DNA of 64,000 nt from Chara braunii (Eukaryota > Streptophyta > Charophyceae > Charales > Characeae): assembly GCA_003427395.1 (NCBI GenBank), contig BFEA01000161.1, positions 1,423,618 to 1,487,617 of the forward strand, in the 5' to 3' direction. The position numbers and the translations under genes are program-made. Under the pieces are notes generated by a model. That model worked only from the letters and a program-made list of their open reading frames with translations. It ran no database searches and was not told the DNA's origin. Shown here in pieces: positions 54,722 through 64,000 of the stretch. How positions within the stretch are numbered: position 1 is the first letter of the stretch; every line of letters begins with the position of its first letter.

Positions 54722-55088
54722 TTATTGAGGGATGGCCTCAATTACTTGATTCCCGTGCTCCTCGACTCTATACAGACCTCTGAGTGCAGCTTTGATCTCC
54801 GACATCGGTCTCCAGCAGCCTAACAGCGTGGACCAGAGATCTGCAATCCTTACTATCCCCCGCTTGATCCAGCTGAGTCCGAACGAACCTGTGGCTCCAT
54901 TTGCAGCAAAGCTCTTTCCCGACTGGTCCAAGATGGAGGCGTTCTCGGACAGAACTTGCGCCAGCACTTCTTCCTTGGTGGACGGCGGGGACCTCACGTC
55001 CGGAGGAACTTTCTTCCAGGCTTTCCGGAGAGCTTCTCAGAATACCGACTTCAGTCCTTTTTTTCTGAAAGCAGGTAGAAACCAGCAT
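54722..55088 (-). pseudogene. LINE ORF2 connection fragment
   Basis: SWIKRGIVRIADLWSTLLGCW...IKAALRGLYRVEEHGNQVIEAIP resembles the I-x-x-x-x-DLW segment that follows the RT thumb in plant LINE ORF2. Two frames overlap, indicating a frameshift near 54990. Confidence 0.5.
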
Positions 55089-55209
55089 ATTCAGACATCC
55101 TTTGGCCTGTTAAGCTCCCATTCCATCATCAGCATTCTTTCGGCCAGAGTCACCCACTGTTCACTTCTGTTCTGCGTTGCGACCCTGGCGATCCAGCATC
55201 GAAGCTGGG

Positions 55210-55477
55210 CTTGAAATTACCTGAAGTGGTTGAAGCTTTTGAAAGGGGTTTCAGGTATCCCGATTCAACCATTTGGATCGGCGGACCTCAAACCCCTTTC
55301 AGAAGCTTCAGCCATTTCAGGTCATTTCAGGAGTTTTAAGAGGGGACTTGAAATCGCTGCAATAACTTGAACTGGTTAAAGCTTTTGAAAGGGGTTACAG
55401 GTACCCCCATCCGAATGGTTGGATGGAAATAACTGATAACCCTTTCAGAAGCTTCATCCACTTAAGGTCATTTCAAG
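55210..55477. repeat. two tandem hairpin elements, family 4
   Basis: Unit 1 (55210-55330) and unit 2 (55347-55477) each begin CTTGAAAT... with GTTGAAGCTTTTGAAAGGGG-like left arms and end AACCCCTTTCAGAAGCTTCA ... GGTCATTTCA. Arms are about 45 bp with mismatches; loops are unrelated. Confidence 0.75.
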
Positions 55478-55499
55478 ATTTTGAGGTGGGGATCTGAAG

Positions 55500-56190
55500 T
55501 GGTTGAAGTGACTTGTAAATAACATCTGTTGTTATCTATCTCTCTTCTCACACCTCACACACTGCCTCAAACCACTCAAACTTTGATTACTTCTTACTTT
55601 GCGCTTCTCACTGGGATCATTCAAATTTTTGGGTCATTCATTAAATGAAATTGTTTGAAACCTTAACAATATCACAGCAATCCTTCGATGTTTGAGATCT
55701 CATCTCGAGTACATGAATAAAAAAAGTCATGTCGCAAACTGAGTTGTTATTACATGATAACAGAAGGTGAATTATTTTTTGGTACATCAGGCTAAAACTA
55801 GTCGAGTCCTTGTGTACCTGAAAATACAGTACAAGGTACTACAGACAANAAAAATCTAGGCTAAAGACGAATGAAGAGTGTACTTCATATCGTGATTTAA
55901 TTCCTTCCCTAATTTGTTTTCTCACCTCTCCCACGTCGGTATCAAAAGTTGCTAAAAACATTGACAACATCTTCCCTATACAAGATAGGTTGTCAAAACG
56001 TTTAGAGCAAAAATTTGACTAACTTCTCAATTTTATAAAAAAATCGGCAACATTTTTCTTAGAAACTGAACGACCAATTTTTTTACTGAGCAAAATTCAA
56101 AAGCAGAGTGCAACTATGTTTGGGATTTACTTTTACTTCTGATAACCGCTGAAAGCATATAAGCGGGAAACCCCTCTTGAAAAAAGTTAT
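55500..56190. other. AT-rich sequence, possibly organelle-derived
   Basis: Base composition shifts to AT-rich, with one N at 55850. No gene recognised. It may be part of the mitochondrial insertion that follows. Confidence 0.3.
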
Positions 56191-56232
56191 CATACAAAGT
56201 GAAAGACCATTACTTGAATAGGCGAGAAGTAA

Positions 56233-56289
56233 AAGCACCGTGAGGTGTGAAGCTTACTCGTACTAATTACGATTCCGACTATCGGGGAT
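56233..56289 (+). ncRNA. possible group II intron domain V/VI relic
   Basis: AGCACCGTGAGGTGTGAAGC + TTACTCGTACT can fold as AGCAC/GTACT and GTGAG/CTTAC stems around a loop containing GUGAA. A second small stem ATTCC/GGGAT follows. This resembles domains V and VI, with a mismatch at the AGC triad. It lies 28 bases before the nad4L start. Speculative. Confidence 0.2.
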
Positions 56290-56316
56290 AATGGGGATAA
56301 ATACAAATATCGGATT

Positions 56317-56628
56317 ATGGATTTAGTGAAATATTTAACATTTTCAATGATTCTTTTTCTTTTAGGTATTTGGGGAATCTTTTTAAATAGAAAGAATATC
56401 CTTATTATGNNNNNNNNNNNNNNNNNNNNNNNNNNNNNNNNNNNNNNNNNNNNNNNNNNNNNNNNNNNNNNNNNNNNTGCTGTCAATTTGAACTTTTTAG
56501 TCTTTTCTGTTTATCTAGATGACATGATGGGTCAATTATTTGCTTTATTCGTATTAACTGTAGCTGCTGCAGAATCTGCTATTGGGCTCGCTATTCTTGT
56601 TATTACTTTTCGAATTCGTGGCACTATT
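56317..56628 (+). pseudogene. nad4L: mitochondrial nad4L copy in nuclear DNA (NUMT)
   Basis: ATG at 56317 starts [20 protein letters not shown], followed after a gap by [30 protein letters not shown] and ITFRIRGTI. This is the mitochondrial complex I subunit NAD4L of streptophytes (about 100 residues, three membrane helices). It is not the plastid homologue NdhE. The N gap (56410-56477, 68 bp) stands where the family needs only about 27 bp, so the gap length is arbitrary or hides an insertion. Homology stops at RGTI (56628); the last ~10 residues are replaced by an unrelated tail. Nuclear LINE fragments on both sides argue for insertion in the nucleus; a mis-join of a mitochondrial contig is the alternative. 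Confidence 0.85.
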
Positions 56629-57040
56629 GAAATCTACCCAAACCAAAACAAGTGGCCCATTTCCGCTTAAGAAAGGCGCCTAAAAAAGAGGTAAGGTTTG
56701 ATCGTCAGATCTAAAAATAGCTTTCATGATACCTCTTTGAAGAGAGTATGATGAGCCGATTTTATCTCTAACTCTCAGTAAGGTCATTTTATTTTATCCC
56801 AAACTTTCCCTTATCCATATTACTCAACCTATCGCTCTAACACTCGATGAGCATCTAAACAACTAACTATAAAAAAACGCCCCAATGAATGTCAAAACAA
56901 CACCCATACAACATCGCTCACAATCCCGCATTCACTTTGTCCTTCCACAGAGTTTCAGTTGCGCTCAGTTCACCAACCCTTACCCACCCACATATGGCAT
57001 AAGACTAGACTACCCGACTTAGGAACATGTACAGCCTGCC
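56629..57040. other. flank of the nad4L insertion, no gene
   Basis: The first ~150 bp stay AT-rich and may be mitochondrial. The composition then returns to that of nuclear repeats. Confidence 0.35.
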
Positions 57041-57047
57041 TAGGTAG

Positions 57048-57485
57048 TTAGAGATAACACAAAACTAAACCATCCAACTTATGAACATGAGGGGTGATTC
57101 GGCCACCTTCCGATCTGGGGAAGGCCAGAGTATCAAAGGCCACCTTAGAGATAAAACTTTCATGTGCCTGCGCTTTTGGTTTCCAGATAAATCTGGAAGC
57201 CAGGCGCCTGATTGCCTTGACCACTCCCTCTGCCAGTTCCCTGATTGTGGACACGAACCATAAGATCGAGAATAAAGCAACATTGGTGACCAGTGCCCTC
57301 CCGATTAGAGACAGATGAACAGCAGCACCCCATTGTCTGAGTCTTGCTGACACTTGTTGCTGTAACAGCAGACCCTGGAAAGACACCTCGATCTGCATGC
57401 TTATTTGGGTATTCACCTCACCGATCCTCTTGCCAACGCTTGGATGCAAAGCTTTTCGCCACCTTCTCCCTTGTGATCCCCCCAC
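57048..57485 (-). pseudogene. LINE reverse transcriptase thumb fragment
   Basis: RQWGAAVHLSLIGRALVTN and LWFVSTIRELA followed by RFIWKPKAQAHESFISKVAF parallel the 22830-22357 frame (LSLFGRALVLSS...LWFPLS...RYVWNPKATKISGFILKVAW). Same family as copy 1. Confidence 0.75.
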
Positions 57486-57828
57486 CTTTGTTGTCCCTGT
57501 TTATCACTAAAGAATAAATTTAGAGCCTCTTACCACTCCTTGGGTACCCAAACGATTTTGCTGCCTTACCCGAACTGTTAATTAATAACGCTTCCTGACC
57601 AGCAGGCCGCCCCGATGCAGACGCCTGATGGCGATCTCCTTGCTGATGTTGCCATTCCCCTCCCACTCACCTCTCTGATTCCCCACCTCACCCACCCTTT
57701 CTTCCCACTGCCTCAAAGGCCAAACCGCTGCAAACTCCGTTTTACCCTGGCCGAATAACAACCTTATCTTTGCTTGACCAAGCAACGATGTCGCTGTCTT
57801 GCCCAAACTGTTGGTCGATTACGCTCCT

Positions 57829-58145
57829 TTACCTGAACTTCGAACCATGTCGCTCCCTTGGCATCGCCCTACACCCTCACTGACCTTCTGCCCAATCGTT
57901 GGCACTCCATCGATGTTCTCTTAAGTTTGTAGTTTTCACCACCCGTCCACTAAACACCACTCTGTCGATGTCGACTACGCCACGGTGTCATTGCCTTGCC
58001 TGAACTCTGGATCGATGACTCCACCTTACCCGAACACATGAACCGTATTGCTCCTTTGATGCCGACCTTGTAGCACTCACCTTCTTCCCCATCGTTGTCA
58101 CTCTATCAATGTCGTCTCTATAGTTTTCGCCGCCACTCTATTGAT
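57829..58145. repeat. ~196-bp diverged direct repeat
   Basis: TTACCTGAACTTCGAACCATGTCGCTCC... (from about 57829) recurs as TTACCCGAACACATGAACCGTATTGCTCC... (from about 58025), with shared CTTCTKCCCMATCGTTG and CTATCRATGT blocks. Further ...GATGTTGACTCCGTA units follow to 58200. Confidence 0.65.
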
Positions 58146-58199
58146 GTTGACCCCGTATATTGACTTCCGGGTCATCTGTCGATGTTGACTCCGTAGATA

Positions 58200-59030
58200 G
58201 ACTTCCTGCCATAGTCCGCACACAAATCCTTACCTCACGTGCGCGATGTGCTCCAGTCCCGAGCCTGCGTACATGAGATTTGCCAGAATCGGACCTGCAA
58301 ACTTTATGCACAGCAGGGTACCGCGACGCCACATGCACGCGATTTCCCTTTGTTGGTCACCTCAGTTCGCGATGGCGCAGCACCTCGTTCGCCCCGTGCC
58401 CCTCCAGCCTCGGACGACTAGGCATATTTTTCAGTGGGCTACGTTGCTGCTTCGCAGTTGCGGCCTGTGGCAGTCGGCGCTAACTGGCGTGAAGTTTTAA
58501 GCCACCAGTAAGTTTGGTATCTAAAACTTATTTTATTGAAAATTGTGATGTGTGGCTTAGCGGCCGCACGATTCAGGGTCGAAATGGCTAAAAAAAGTGG
58601 TCGTGGCGCGAAAGGGTGCGGGGGTTCGAAGTCTGTTACCAAAAAATTGCCCCTCACCGAAACTTGAACTCGCACTGCAGTGCTAAAAGGGTTTGCGTCC
58701 TATCCTATAAGGTTGGATACTCATCCGATCCGGACATCGGCGGCCAACCTTTTGAGTGGTGAGGGTAGGTAGAGCCTGCTAGGCTGCGGGTTGGGTAACT
58801 TGCTGGGGACAAGGCTCTTCGTATTGAAAAGTTGCTTCTATTTAACGTGTAATAGGAGCTAGCTTAGGACGTAGAAGCATTGACCTTTCACCCAGCCGAT
58901 AATAGGATCAAATTCGGACGCGCTCTATTGGGCGTATCTCCTTTTGTTGGAGCGACGTGTAGAGCAAACATAATTTTGCTCAATCGATTTCGACCGTGAG
59001 ATCGACGAGATTGCGCTGCCGAAAACATCC
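58200..59030. other. no gene recognised
   Basis: A possible tRNA-like relic lies on the minus strand near 58740-58625 (GAGTTCAAGTTTCGG followed downstream by T6). It does not fold convincingly. Otherwise nothing supported. Confidence 0.4.
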
Positions 59031-59034
59031 ACGC

Positions 59035-59090
59035 CAAGGTAAGATTAGCATGGCCCCTGCGCAATGATGACACACATAAATCGCGAAAAG
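59035..59090 (+). ncRNA. U6 snRNA fragment (central and 3' part)
   Basis: AGATTAGCATGGCCCCTGCG, CAATGATGACACACATAAAT and CGCGAAAAGG match U6 from the AGC triad region onward. Sequence upstream of TAAGATTAGC is unrelated, so the 5' third including ACAGAGA is missing. Confidence 0.8.
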
Positions 59091-59217
59091 GCTAGGCAAC
59101 CAGCCGGGCAGCCCGGGTCACCCTATTTTCCCGGGGGCTTGGCTGTGCAAGGACCAAGGAAGATCCCAGCCAAAGGGAAAAAAAATGCGAAAAAAACTAT
59201 GTTGTGACAGTTGTGCA

Positions 59218-59310
59218 GAAAAATAAACTGAACAACTTTTGCCTCAGGGTCACATCGAAACTTTTTACCAAATTTAAAACTTTTTTTTTTTTTTTTTTTA
59301 ATCCGGCCGG
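59218..59310 (+). repeat. dispersed repeat, copy 1, with poly(T)
   Basis: AAAAATAAACTGAACAACTT...TTTACCAAATTTAAAA, followed by T20. A diverged copy is at 63172-63235. Confidence 0.65.
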
Positions 59311-60060
59311 CCAAGTGGACCCGGGCCACTCTGGTAACTTAGAGAAAAGGTTCAAATTTTTAATTGAAATTTTTAGTTTGATTCCATCTGGAATCGATCT
59401 CGGGTCTGTGTTTTAGTAGCTCATGGGAGGGGGAGTCACCAACAGGGCGACTGTTGGTTTTAAACCAAGGAATATGTTTAAAAAAAAAAAAACAAGAGAA
59501 AAACATTGAAAGTAGAGCGTCAAGTGGCGCGCCTAGAGGTGACAAGTTTTTTAGGAGAAAGAAGCATATGCCTGTTTTCAGAGCATCAGATCGTTGTTTT
59601 CAGGTAAGGTTTTTTTTTTTTTTTTTTTTTTGGGTTCCCCTCGTCATGTTCTATGGAACAGGCGCAATTTTCAAAGAAAGCGGTTGCCTCTCTACCTCTC
59701 TCCATATGCACAAAAGAGGAAAATTGTGGTGGTGTATCTTTTCATGTTTTAACAAGAGATTCAGTTTCCTGTTGCACATGGAGAGTAGGGGAGTGGCGCC
59801 AACAACTGTTGGTGTATAGATTTAAGCTTGGGTCTGCATTTCAACATTTCGTGAGTGTACCAACGGTTGGGCCATCGAGGTATGTTTTTTTGTTTTTTTT
59901 GTTTTTTTTCCCTTTTTTCGTTCCTTCAATCGCTTCCCCTTCCCCCTCGTCTCGTGGTCGTTGAGCTTCTGGAAGTGGAAAATCAGGGAGGGGGCTCTAA
60001 CGAGCAAACACCCCTCGGCTGACCTCACTTTGCAAGTGCATCTAAAAGCTTTCGGATCTG
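59311..60060. other. no gene recognised; homopolymer tracts
   Basis: A12 near 59479, T22 at 59610-59631 and T-rich sequence at 59885-59925. Confidence 0.5.
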
Positions 60061-60345
60061 GGTCAGTAGCTCAGTAGGGATGCACCCCTAAGGGTGGTGA
60101 CAGCCCCTTAGGGAAGGTGTGTCTCAAACTTATCTTGTCGTAGGGGGCCGCAAGATGTACGGTTGGCGCACCCAGCTAAAGCGGCGAGGTGATAACGCAA
60201 CCGCGTCCGTCTTGACGGTTCGTGGGAATACTTATTACGCATTGTCCCAAGTAGTCTCTTGTTTAGTTTTCTTTTACCCCTCTGTGATGCGATCGAGAGG
60301 GCTCTCGCCTTTTGCGAAGAAGGTGGGAGTCGATGCGCTCGATAG
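60061..60345 (+). mobile_element. LTR end related to the 5-15 kb element
   Basis: Contains GGTGGTGACAGCCCCTTAGG (60095), the same landmark as at 8751, then about 250 bp to a degenerate primer-binding site. 60130-60330 is also inverted at 60605-60800. Confidence 0.55.
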
Positions 60346-60346
60346 G

Positions 60347-60366
60347 TGGCGTCATTGTCGGGGAAT
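60347..60366 (+). promoter_or_regulatory. degenerate tRNA-Asp-type primer-binding site
   Basis: TGGCGTCATTGTCGGGGAAT differs from the intact site at 8951-8970 at about five positions, several of them C-to-T or G-to-A changes. Confidence 0.5.
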
Positions 60367-60604
60367 GTTCTCATACCATAAACTCGGCAACACCTCCTCT
60401 CCAGAGCTTAGTACTGCCGATGTACCAAAAATTTGGCATCATAACCCGACTGGAACGACCATTTCTCTATGCCGTAAAATAGGCAGCACAACTCGCCAGT
60501 TGGGGGACAAGTAGACGACACAATGACGATTGGGACTCATGACATTTGCGGTTTCGACATTCGGGATGATTTTTACTTTTTTGCACGGAGCAAGCTGATT
60601 GTTT

Positions 60605-60800
60605 GATTGGGACCATCAGCTCCTGCATTTTTCACAAAAGGTGAGAGCCCTCCCGGCCGCGTCACAGAGGAGTAAAAAAAAACTAAATAAGAGAGAAATT
60701 GGGACAACGCGTAAGTATTCCTGCAGACCGTCGAGACAGACGTGGTTGCGTTATCACCTCACCGCTCTAGTCGGGTGCGCAAGCCGTACATCTCACGGTG
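60605..60800 (-). repeat. inverted copy of 60130-60330
   Basis: The reverse complement reproduces GATAACGCAACCRCGTCYGT, GTACGGYTKGCGCACCC and CCTCTGTGAYGCG blocks in order. Confidence 0.75.
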
Positions 60801-61190
60801 GGCAAATACGTCAAGGTAAAGGCTGAACTTAGCTTTTTCCTTTATGACCTTCAATTTCACAGGTTCTGGAAAAAAAAACAGAAGCCTGATAGTTGCGTCT
60901 ACAAGTTTTTGCCAGAGGTTAAACCTCGTGAGAACAAGTGTCCTCACGAAAATGCTCAATTGTCCCTGGCCTCGATTTAGGTCAGCAACATGTTGTTGAA
61001 ACCAATAGCACCTTCCTCATTTCGCCAGCCCTCTCTCGAAAACGGGGAGGGCATTTGGCAGTTTGAGAGAGGTAGGTCCTATCTTCTCCTAACCCCCGTT
61101 CCTCTCTCTTTCTCTCAACCTTTCCAATTTCCTCCTATTTTTCACATGCACCGCATGAGCCATGGGATCTTAGATTCCATAACCGATAAT
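60799..61190 (+). repeat. left arm of a ~0.95 kb inverted repeat
   Basis: Shares AGGCTGAACTTAG, CCTCGTGAGAACAA, TGTTGAAACCAA and CGAAAACGGGGAGGGC-type blocks with the reverse complement of 61270-61745. Confidence 0.75.
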
Positions 61191-61269
61191 CGTTGGTTTT
61201 GGACCAACGAATATGTAAAAAAAAAAGAAAAAGAGACGAGGCAACAATGCCTTTTGGATTAGAGCACAA

Positions 61270-61745
61270 TTGATTTTGGCTGTGTGTGAGAGTAGAACGG
61301 AATCCCACTTCAATTTGGATCGAATATTTTCAGTCATGGGATCTAATATCCCGTGGCTCATATCGTGTACGTGGAAAAAAGGAGGGAGTTGGGAGGTTGA
61401 GAGAGAGAGGAACGAGAGACGGGAGAGGAGAGGACCTACTGCTCCCAAACTGCCAACCGCCCTGCCCGTTTTTAGGAGAGGGCAAAGAAAATGAGGGAGG
61501 TGTTGTTGGTTTCAACATCATGTTCCTGGCTTGAATCGAGGTCAGGGACAATATGGTTGAGGGGCCTCAATTTATTTGAATATCTTTTTTTTTTTTTTTT
61601 TTTTTTAGCGTTTTCGTGAGGATATTTGTTCTCACGAGGTGCAAGCCTCTGGTAGAAACTGCCAGAGGCAACTGTCAGGCCCCCGATTTTTGTTGGAGTC
61701 TGAAAAATTGAAGGTTATGAGGGGAAAAACTAAGTTCAGCCTTTT
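61270..61745 (-). repeat. right arm of a ~0.95 kb inverted repeat
   Basis: Counterpart of 60799-61190, with a T22 insertion at 61585-61606 that is absent from the left arm. Confidence 0.75.
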
Positions 61746-61749
61746 TCGA

Positions 61750-62200
61750 GATTCGAACCTTGTGCTCGGGCGAGGAGGAGGGATACCCCAAACCACTTCC
61801 TAGAGGGATGAATGCGCTGTCGAGCGCATCGATCCCACAAGGGGACCTTCCCGGCCACGTCATGTAGGAGTTGGTTACTTCACGATACTAATAGAGGTTC
61901 TGTAGTCGCTCCGGACGAGTGCGCCAACCATATCTGTCGCGGGCCCGTATGACAGGATAGGGGCTACGAGAGGTACAACTCTACCTCCACCTGCGGAAAC
62001 TGTCACCTCCCTTTGGTGGGCGTATCCCTGCCGAGCTACAAGTCCAAAGTATGAAAGCTAATCAGTTGCAATCGCAAAGGTGAACCAGCCGAGGGTGTTT
62101 CTCATACGCTGTAACATAAGGGGTACGCGTGGTCTCACGCCTCTATCGAACCCGCACACGAACCGACGCATTGGGGGGCTGAAGTCCTAAGCGCGACTCG
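61750..62200 (-). mobile_element. inverted LTR end related to 8.6-8.9 kb and 60.06 kb
   Basis: On the minus strand: CCTTTGCGATTGCAA, then GTAGCTCGGCAGGGATACGC, AGGTGACAG, ATATGGTTGGCGCACTC and GATCGATGCGCTCGACAG, in the same order as in the + copies. No recognisable primer-binding site follows. Confidence 0.55.
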
Positions 62201-62810
62201 TTGTCGGTCGACTAGGACGCATCCCACTCACCACACGTTAGACCACATTTTACAACATAAAATTAAAATACACTCAGACAACACAACAACATTCCTAGTC
62301 TCTTTATGTCCAACCCATAATTTTCCGACGCGGAAATCGGATAGGCGACACGCACGAGACTTAGTATAAGACCGCATGGACGTTGGGCCTTCTCATATCG
62401 ACTCGCAATGCAAGTAGCCGCAGTGATCGCGTTCTACGTAGTACCGATAATCATGCAGTCTTTTTATCTCGAGAGTCGCTTTTACTTAAGTGTTGGTTGA
62501 TATGCACCTTGAGGGGTTGATCTCTCGATACTCGAGCGTTGAGAACCACACCCTCTTCTGCACCCTGCAGAGAGTGGGTGGTACATAGGTTCATATCTGT
62601 GGTGGCAATCGTTTCTTATTGCCTTGGAGACTAGCTCCATCATCCAGGGTCTGAAGATAACTCAAGGGGTTTGACTTTGACGACTGCTACTGATTCCAAC
62701 GTCCAGCTATGAAAACTTTAAAAACCAAGGGAATAAAAAGGGAACCCCCTTCTTTGTCAGAACATAGTTTGTTTAACCTTTACACATGCTCACAGTGGGT
62801 CGCGCGAACA
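62201..62810. other. no gene recognised
   Basis: May be an extension of the LTR-like sequence; no ORF or motif. Confidence 0.4.
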
Positions 62811-62812
62811 CT

Positions 62813-62835
62813 CTCTCTCTCTCTCTCTCTCTTTA

Positions 62836-62886
<51 letters not shown>
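62813..62886. repeat. (CT)n and (TA)n microsatellites
   Basis: CT repeats to about 62832, then about 50 bp of TA. Confidence 0.9.
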
Positions 62887-62888
<2 letters not shown>

Positions 62889-63051
62889 CCAAATAGTAAC
62901 CAAATCGCCCCTTAAGTATGGAAGGCCGAAGACGCAATAACGCTCTTTTGTTTGATTGAGAGAATTCTCGCATGAAGTTTTTGAGGATCCCAAACAGCTC
63001 GGCGGTCGCTGGCTAGGGCAAGCGGCCCTATTTTTTTGTATATATATATAA

Positions 63052-63170
63052 AGGGTTGTCGACGTTCGGGACGGGCCGAACGCTCGAACCCGAATGCCTA
63101 AACGTTCAGGGACCCCTCTCGACACGTTCGGCCGTTCGGCCGAAAGCGGACCCCCTCCTCCCTCCCCCCC
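63052..63170 (+). repeat. possible SINE-like unit, + copy
   Basis: Begins AGGGTTGTCGACGTTCGGGA and contains GCTCGAACCCGAATGCC. An inverted relative ends near 63775. Similar opening on the minus strand at 52150. Confidence 0.35.
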
Positions 63171-63171
63171 C

Positions 63172-63235
63172 TGAAATAAACTAAACAACATTTGCCACAT
63201 CGTTACATCCAAATTCTTTACCAAATTTGAAATAA
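63172..63235 (+). repeat. dispersed repeat, copy 2
   Basis: GAAATAAACTAAACAACATT...TTTACCAAATTTGAAAT corresponds to 59218-59280. Confidence 0.65.
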
Positions 63236-63299
63236 AAAACAACAACAAAAACTAAATAATAATAATAAAAATTAGGGAAAAGAAAACGAAAATGATATC

Positions 63300-63560
63300 A
63301 TTGAGTGAGCGAGCATGTTTTTGATACCGTCGTCTTTGGCGATTTTTCATTTTTGTTTGGATGTGACAAATGCCATGAAAATTTATATATCTGTAGCGTA
63401 TAGAATAGAAGGTTTACAAACAAAGTTTGAAAAAATAATTAATTTTTTCATGTCCCGAAATAAAGGAAAAACAAAAAGTCATAAAAGAGAAAAAACAAAT
63501 TAGTGAGTGGGCAAGAAAGTTTTGACATCACCATCTTTGCCGATTTTTCATGTTTTTGTG
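63300..63560. repeat. ~200-bp diverged direct repeat
   Basis: GAGTGAGCGAGCATGTTTTT...GATTTTTCATTTTTGT (63303) and GTGAGTGGGCAAGAAAGTTT...GATTTTTCATGTTTTTGT (63502). Confidence 0.6.
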
Positions 63561-63659
63561 GCTGAACAGAATGGTTTCAAAATTAACAAGGAGATACCTT
63601 ACATCACAAAAAGCTGACGCAAAAAAATTTAAAAAAAAAAAAAAGATTTAGGTGTCAAA

Positions 63660-63778
63660 ATAATGTTTTGCGGGGTTCGAACCCTTTCAGGTTCGAGCCC
63701 CGTATTGGGACCCGAACGCCTGAACATTCCAGGTCAGCTTAGGGGTCTTCGTACCATCGGCCTGACAACCCTGTTATA
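63660..63778 (-). repeat. possible SINE-like unit, minus copy
   Basis: On the minus strand CAGGGTTGTCAGGCCGATGG opens the unit, and GGCTCGAACCTGAAAGGGTT carries B-box-like motifs. A T-rich flank follows. Confidence 0.35.
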
Positions 63779-64000
63779 TATGTATATATAAACATTTACG
63801 TGTATAAAGGGTTATAAATATATAACGATCACTTCTCACATTTACAGTGGGACTCCCCTCAGCCATATATATGTGTAATCGTAGACAGTCAAATCCAGAG
63901 TCCGAACCACAAAAATACTTGCAATCACATTAAAGATTCAACCAAAAGTTCACGCACTACAGGGGGTTAACTTCAACCATTATCGACCATAATATCCCTT
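63779..64000. other. no feature recognised
   Basis: AT-rich end of the window with scattered TATA runs. Confidence 0.5.

Larger units (their letters stand above)
53007..57485 (-). mobile_element. degenerate LINE, copy 2, interrupted
   Basis: Minus-strand order: RT thumb (57485-57048), connection fragments (55088-54722 and 54672-53873, tandemly duplicated), then zf-RVT and tail (53708-53007). The modules match the distal half of copy 1. Between 57048 and 55090 the element is interrupted by hairpins and mitochondrial DNA. Dead copy. Confidence 0.65.

Noticed and set aside
56317-56670. Plastid ndhE
   Set aside because: The N-terminal [14 protein letters not shown] and [20 protein letters not shown] fit mitochondrial NAD4L, not NdhE.

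Overview
The window reads as repeat-rich nuclear DNA of a plant-lineage (streptophyte) eukaryote, most likely a charophyte alga such as Chara. This is inference. It rests on a streptophyte-type mitochondrial nad4L embedded in nuclear sequence, plant-type U6 snRNA relics, a retrotransposon primer-binding site that matches plant tRNA-Asp, a long spliced gene model with sparse exons, and many long (GA)n, (CT)n and (TG)n tracts that break the assembly. Three multi-base N gaps (17001-17597, 30893-31832, 56410-56477) and scattered single Ns are present. No rRNA, CRISPR array or prokaryotic operon is seen. Most open frames in the window are low-complexity or antisense shadows.

Layout. 0-5 kb: pyrimidine and (CATC)n repeats, then a hAT-superfamily transposase (DUF659 plus hAT dimerisation domain), whose frame continues past two in-frame stops to 4966. 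5-15 kb: a very large inverted repeat (about 2.75 kb arms, 3.3 kb loop) with a 20-nt tRNA-Asp primer-binding site just inside the left arm; the loop has no usable ORF. 15-20 kb: microsatellites and a gap. 20-26.3 kb: a degenerate LINE on the minus strand (endonuclease, reverse transcriptase lacking its YADD block, zf-RVT knuckle). 26.9-28.3 kb: a U6 snRNA relic flanked by three copies of a ~100-bp hairpin element. 28.9-30.7 kb: a convincing first coding exon of a nuclear protein rich in Gln and Glu. It ends in a splice donor, and a phase-compatible last exon lies at 46345-46692. Between these exons (the putative intron) are tandem repeats, two more U6 relics, several TIR elements and a weak, diverged inverted-repeat pair (37.2-38.3 / 42.4-43.3 kb).

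46.7-53 kb: repeats, a 28-bp tandem array inside an ORF, and a second copy of a TA-flanked MITE. 53-57.5 kb: remnants of a second LINE of the same family, with a 329-bp tandem duplication, two hairpins and a mitochondrial nad4L insertion. 57.5-64 kb: diverged direct repeats, a U6 fragment, and nested inverted LTR ends related to the 5-15 kb element.

Only the two-exon Gln/Glu-rich gene looks like a host gene; nearly everything else recognisable is transposon-derived. The LINE family is a plausible but unproven agent for dispersing the U6 relics.
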